Shown here: one piece after another, positions 58,800-64,000 of the stretch
Layout: every line of letters begins with the position of its first letter
Numbering within the stretch: the stretch's first letter is position 1
NCBI GenBank assembly: GCA_037179385.1
Contig: CM074180.1
Location: 26,269,455-26,333,454 of the forward strand
Direction: 5' to 3'
DNA: 64,000 bases
From: Holothuria scabra
Lineage: Eukaryota > Echinodermata > Holothuroidea > Aspidochirotida > Holothuriidae
Translations under genes and position numbers: made by a program
The notes under the pieces: model-generated
The model's database searches: none
What the model saw: the letters and a program-made list of their open reading frames with translations, nothing else
What the model was told of the DNA's origin: nothing

Positions 58800-61700
58800 A
58801 CATGTAAAGTAAAATGACACCAAAATTTCAAAGCAATATTTATGATCCCTCTGCCTACAATCCTGGAATTAAATATTTCTCAATATAGTTTCCTGACATT
58901 CATAAGGTACAGTCTACACAATCAGGTGCCAATGCATTACCTGTATTGAACAAACCAAACAAAAAAGTGTCCAATTAGGGTATGGTGCTAAAACAGCTGT
59001 TGATGAGACACTGTACAATAAAAAATCTATTTACAGTACTGTATGTACAGCAAATTTGTTACAAGACCATTCACACTTTAATGGATTTCAATATAAATTC
59101 AAAGCTAATTGCAAAAAACGGAATTCCTTTTAAAAAGAATGTGCAATGAACCTTTTCACAGACAATGCCATGCAGTATAGTGGAAAGAAGGTGGGGTTAT
59201 TGAGCATGCTAAACTCAACCTTCCCACTGTATATTTAATTCATTAAAATAACATTTTTGGTCAGTTTTTGGCAAAGTATGTAAATACTGTAAAAGTAAAC
59301 TAGAGCAGAGATGCCGCAGAATCTCAATACTTTGTGAATGTTATGGAAACAAGGTTTGCAAGTTGTTGCTTATGATATCAGATGTTAATATAGTGCTGAC
59401 TTTGTGCAGTAGGATAATTGTTGTGGGGTGGTTGTTCAAATAATATCTGCATTAAAAGGTTATGCCTCTTCAGCTAATATCCTGATGCATTTTATGCTCA
59501 AAGATTAGCAAATACATTGAGACTTATTTTTACAAGGATAGATATAAAGTGGTATAAATAATCATTGTGTACCATACTGAAAATGAAGTAGAAATAATTA
59601 ACACGCTAGATGGAGATCACTGACCTCTTTCTGAATAAGTCTGTTTGCCTTCTAAATTTTACACCACTTCCTTTAAAATAAGGCCCCAAATGATATTTTC
59701 GCAGAGTCATTCACATATTTTGGTAAATATCAAAACTTCTGAAGGTGAGAACACCCATTCAATATGTTACAGATCCTCAAATACACTTTAATAGACTGAG
59801 GAGTAATTTTTTTCATCACAAGATGAAGTCACTTTGATCATGCCTCCTGGATACATTTTGTGCAATAACTGACAATAAACTGTCAATGAGCTTATTTCTC
59901 ACAAGATAATTACTGGGCAAATATCTGGTTACAGAGCTTTCAGTTATAGTCAGAGAAGGCAAGATTATCTTACAGTTACTTCATGCTTAGTTAAACACAG
60001 GTGTGAAACCAAGCCTCTAAGGTCTGAAAGTTAAACCATAAAATGTAAACGTTCTCGGTCAGTACCTTCAGTACTGCATATGTGCCTACAGTAGCAACAA
60101 AAGTGCAGAGTGCAAAAGAATGAAAGCTTCCTTGACAACTGATGAGTCTTGTCCTTAACCTAACCAAAATAACTTAGCAACACTTAAAAACCATCACTTT
60201 TTTAACATAAAAAATATGAACTCTTTCTGCCCCTAACTCAAAGAGCATGCTCTCAAAGTCTCAAAGACACTGAACGCAGATGAGGGCACATTCTGTTGCT
60301 TTAAAGATATTTCAACCACTAGCTAACAATAACTCAATACATGTTATGTATTGAAATAAAAATTACTTCCTACAAATCATGTTACTTATTGTACAGTTTG
60401 AGTTGGGACAAATATGTTTTAATACCTAACAGTATCTTTCTTTAGATAGAGTAGCTGCAAATTTACAGAATCTTAGTGCTTGCTCAAAGGTCTTCATGTG
60501 TGATAATACTGGCATGTACAGTATGGTGGGCCTCCCAAAAAAGCAGGATATTCAAGTTATACTAAATAAAAACTTCAAACAATAAATATATTTTGAAATA
60601 ATGAAATAAAGAAATTCAATTGCCAAATCAGACAAGGCAAATACTTTCTGATTTCAAATACTGTAATACCAACATATCAAGGATATGAAGAACTACATCA
60701 ATTTCTGACTAAAAATCAACAAATTTGACTAACCTGTATATGCTACAGTAACAGTATCATGTGAAGACTTTATCAACTGACAACTGTACATACTGTACTG
60801 TACTGTACCACATTGTCACTGGTGAAATTTTGGACAACTCTCGTAATGAATATTCATTTACAGTACTCCACGGCTGTTTAATTTCTTGAATTTTTTGTTA
60901 CGTAATACCTAAGTAGGTGTCTGGAAAGAGTTGCAGGGTGTGTCGGGCAGTTGCCGAACATCTCCCAACGAGGAAAAACGCATCCTGGTGAGGGAACTTG
61001 ATTTCTGAGGGTTTAGCTTAAACGCTGGAGGATTTTGAAAACGGGCGAATTTTGCACTGGTCACTGAGGACTGAGGGGCTCAAGCCGAGCCAATTTCAAA
61101 CGTTAAATCCATAAAGTATTCCTATAGTATTTCCCTCACCAGGATAGCGCCGTAACTTTTCCATCTGGTACCTGTAAGTATTTCATTATTACTTTACTAA
61201 GAAGCCCCAGTTACAGTAGACGGTGAAAGTTCATGGATTTATATAAAATTTGATGTTGTAAACTAGTGCTTAGTGGCCCATTCCCTAACAATGTCATTTT
61301 ATGGATTTCCAGGTCCAGACATACCGTTTCTAAATTTGAGTTGCCTGCCAACGTTATAGTCGGACGAAGCTGGCTATTTGTATTTCACCTTACCACAGAG
61401 GGGTTTGAACTATCACCGACTACCGCCTACTGCTAGTTTGTAGGTAGACCCTGACGAAAAAGAAGATTAAAAAGCTCAAACCACAGAAACCAGTCTACCA
61501 GTGTTTTGTTTCCGAAACTGCAGCTACCGGTATCTATCCTAAGGTTCTTTTAAACAACTCATCACACACATTCTAAATTACATGAAATAGGTTAAAAAAA
61601 ATCCCAAATATTAATCTCTGTCCAACCTAGAAATGTCAAACTTAATCACTATCATTTACTCTTATCACATTTCATCAACCTGTATATTTTTCAGGAGCCT

Positions 61701-62483
61701 TGAATTGATTTTTGAAGTAAAAAAATCCTTTTAACTTTGAGAGTGATATGAATGAGGAAAAAGCATAAATTCCATTGGTTGTTTCCACAAAGTTTAAACA
61801 CTGGATAGGATTTAGCTCACTATATACTGTGCATGTTGCTTTCAGATCATTTAATTTATGTGTGTACCTGTATTGATGTAAATACCGGTACTAGTGGTAC
61901 AGGTTATTTAAAAAAAACGAAAATATTTGGAGTGTTACTAATACTGCTTCTTCAAAAAATTACTGGAAATTAAAAAATATACCCATACTCCTTTTGAAAT
62001 ATTATTTTAATGACAATAACTGTGTTAGGATGTGTCTATATTTTACAAAAAATCAATACCCTGGTAGAAACTGTTCAAAATGAAATTATTGTACCCATAC
62101 ACCCAGCTGCATTAATGTACAGTTACAAAACAAGTGCCATGCACAGTTTAGGCTCCTTCTTGCACAACTTTCCTACCCGTGAGTTGCTTTGTGGTACCGG
62201 TACCAATATTTCACAGTACCACCTAACCCTTGTCCCTGAAGCACTTATAAGTGAAAATATAGCACTAAAAAAAGGAACATCAGTGTACTGTACAGTCCTG
62301 TACTTTTTTCATTCCAATGCAGTATCTTAGATCCAATGAATTTCCATCACATGTAGAATAACAAGCAGTCAATGACTTTCTATCATTGGAATGTGATTTT
62401 ATAGATCTACAGTACTGTAAGTTTTCATACATTTCGCTATTTTGTTTTCAGATGTTTTGTATGGCATTCCTTGACACCTATTA
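58800..62483. other. Non-coding stretch, no gene seen
   Basis: A relatively CpG-rich part at 60940-61180 could be a promoter or untranslated exon. 'CATCTGGTACCT' followed by gtaagta at 61174 is a good plus-strand donor, but no coding frame supports it. A 15-bp inverted pair is at 60982-60996 and 61131-61145. Confidence 0.3.
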
Positions 62484-62906
62484 GCCGTGTTCCCATTTGA
62501 TCCAGGGAGGTGGATCTTGATCTACCGAGGTGGATCAAACACTAATGGGAACGCAGATCAACAACACTCACTCAAGATCAAGATCCACCGATTTTGATCG
62601 ACCGTTCGGGGTAGATCAGATCCACCGCGCTGGATCAAAGTTTGTAATGGGAACACATCGGTAGATCAAGTGACCCTGGATCTCCGGTTACACTCATGTA
62701 TGTTTTTGTGATACATCGATACGAAATGCATGGCGGGCCGTCTTGTAAACATTGGTGACCTTTTCGCGCTTGCGCAATGTGTTCATAAAACACGTTTGAT
62801 CTACCGCGCTCACTCAAATGGGAACGCGGATCTCGATCAAGGTAACTGATGTTGATCCACCTCGGTAGATCAAGATCCACCTCCCTGGATCAAATGGGAA
62901 CACGGC
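62484..62906 (-). mobile_element. 423-bp MITE, copy 2, TA-flanked, opposite orientation
   Basis: The same length as the copy at 56756-57178 and nearly identical in reverse complement, with TA on both sides. The similarity implies recent spread of this family. Confidence 0.85.
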
Positions 62907-63029
62907 TATTGAAAGAAGTCCGAATCATTCCCTGACTTTCAAAGTATCGGACCTACAGGTACAGTATAAGGTTCTTAGTGATCAGAGAACCTTTTACAAA
63001 TAGCTATCATTACAAAGGATTGTGGGTTT

Positions 63030-63110
63030 AGTTTAGTTTATACTGTAAATGGGGTTTTATGGCACAGTTTCCAACCTACTGGTTCCAGTTGAGAGGGCCA
63101 CAGTCTAAGG
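63030..63110 (-). mobile_element. SINE 3' fragment, minus strand
   Basis: The reverse complement contains 'ggccctctcaactggaacca', 'gtaggttggaaactgtgcc' and 'taaaacccc' in the order of the SINE body, with a TAAAC-type tail. Confidence 0.55.
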
Positions 63111-63864
63111 ACTGTTGGATAAAATGTTAGTATGTTGTCTTTAGCAATAGTACAATAAAATTTCATTCACAAACACAACCCATAGCAAACCTTATCACAC
63201 AATTCTTTGCAACTGCTGTTTGGAAGGGTCTTTAGCCATGGGTGCAGTAATGTGTGGCATAAAGTATGCTATGATGATCCATAATGATTCAAGCAACTCC
63301 ATCTAAACTAACTATTAAACTCAAGCAGCTCAAAATGTACATGTCATATAATAGCTAATGCAAAATTGGCCCATTCCACAATACTCACTTGAGCATTGCA
63401 CCTCTGGCTACTGTATGTATCATGCACTGTGCATCTGGTTTGACTATTGAACTGTGCAGACTATGCTGTGCATGTACAGTAAACCATAACTTGAATAATT
63501 TGTACTTAACACTAGCAACAGAAAAATTAACTTACATTGGAAATGGAAGCAGTATTGAACCCCAGATTTATTTTCCAAACATTAGCCACAGTACATGAAT
63601 TACAAACCTGCTTTTTCTTACATCTTTCGTAAGTACAGTACTGTACACAAAATAAGAACAGATCTGAGTTGTAATATTGAAATTAACAGAAAGAAACTTT
63701 ATAATGGGCAAACTTAAAAGTTATTTTACGTTAATTACACAAAAAATATAAATTATAAAAGTATTGTCACTAGATTGCAAGAAGACATTCCTTACAATAA
63801 AAGGTACAGTATAAAGTGCAGTCCTTCCAATTTTGAAGGGACAAAGTTTTCCACATTAAATAAA
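63111..63864. other. Non-coding stretch, no feature seen
   Basis: AT-rich with several palindromic words such as acagtactgt. No exon recognised. Confidence 0.35.
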
Positions 63865-64000
63865 CTTTAATAATCCTCCCCCCAGGCCATTCTAACTCTC
63901 CCAACCTTCTTTCTTCTTGTCCTTCCCACAGATGTCTAATGCTATGCCCCCCCCCTCCTTATCCAGACACAATCCCAGTTTAATGTTTCAGGGCATACCC
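63865..64000. repeat. TTAA MITE family fragment at window edge
   Basis: The words 'ccattctaactctcccaacc', 'atccagacacaatcccagtt' and 'atgtttcagggc' parallel the element at 6035-6338 and the fragment at 44100-44285. The element runs out of the window. Confidence 0.45.

Overview
This window is nuclear DNA from an animal, most likely a marine invertebrate. Genes are split by GT-AG introns of 1.6-6 kb. The rest is AT-rich non-coding sequence packed with tRNA-derived SINEs, MITEs, a DIRS-type tyrosine-recombinase retrotransposon and microsatellite-bearing rolling-circle-type repeats. An echinoderm or hemichordate would fit, but that is inference from repeat style and intron size. No prokaryotic or organellar features are visible.

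Layout. (1) 1-19.05 kb, plus strand: the 3' two thirds of a ribonuclease T2 gene. Six coding exons can be placed by reading frame and splice phase, including the one with the second catalytic motif (HEWCRHGTC). The exon with the first catalytic motif (HGLWP) and the signal peptide must lie left of the window. Introns 1 and 2 hold three copies of a repeat with terminal hairpins, a (TG)n tract and ~150-bp tandem units. Intron 4 holds a 5.2-kb DIRS retrotransposon whose terminal and internal complementary repeats can still be traced, while its reverse transcriptase, RNase H and recombinase are all broken. (2) 19-29.5 kb: no gene found; a long-TIR MITE, G/C-homopolymer-rich degraded repeats and a three-copy diverged tandem. 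(3) 29.5-32.6 kb: the largest copy of the tandem-repeat element, with about 17 units arranged as 300-bp higher-order repeats. (4) 32.6-45.7 kb: a hAT-type MITE with a perfect 8-bp target duplication, another MITE, a one-unit copy of the tandem-repeat element and SINEs. (5) 45.7-64 kb: a convincing terminal coding exon of an unidentified minus-strand gene (45711-45784), then a decayed tandem array, a perfect 47-bp palindrome, a SINE nested in a MITE, a decayed DIRS-like RNase H fragment, and two near-identical 423-bp MITEs in opposite orientation.

The most interesting structure is the dispersed tandem-repeat element. Its ends (subterminal inverted repeats, microsatellite, tandem core, 3' hairpin and CTRR-like terminus) resemble Helentron-associated non-autonomous elements. 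Each ~150-bp core unit carries closely spaced nuclear-receptor half-sites (AGGTCA) as DR1 plus DR4, and in the largest array also DR2. Copies in this one window carry about 1, 3, 10 and 17 units, so the element could seed arrays of nuclear-receptor-like sites, three of them in introns of the RNase T2 gene. Binding or regulatory activity is untested inference.
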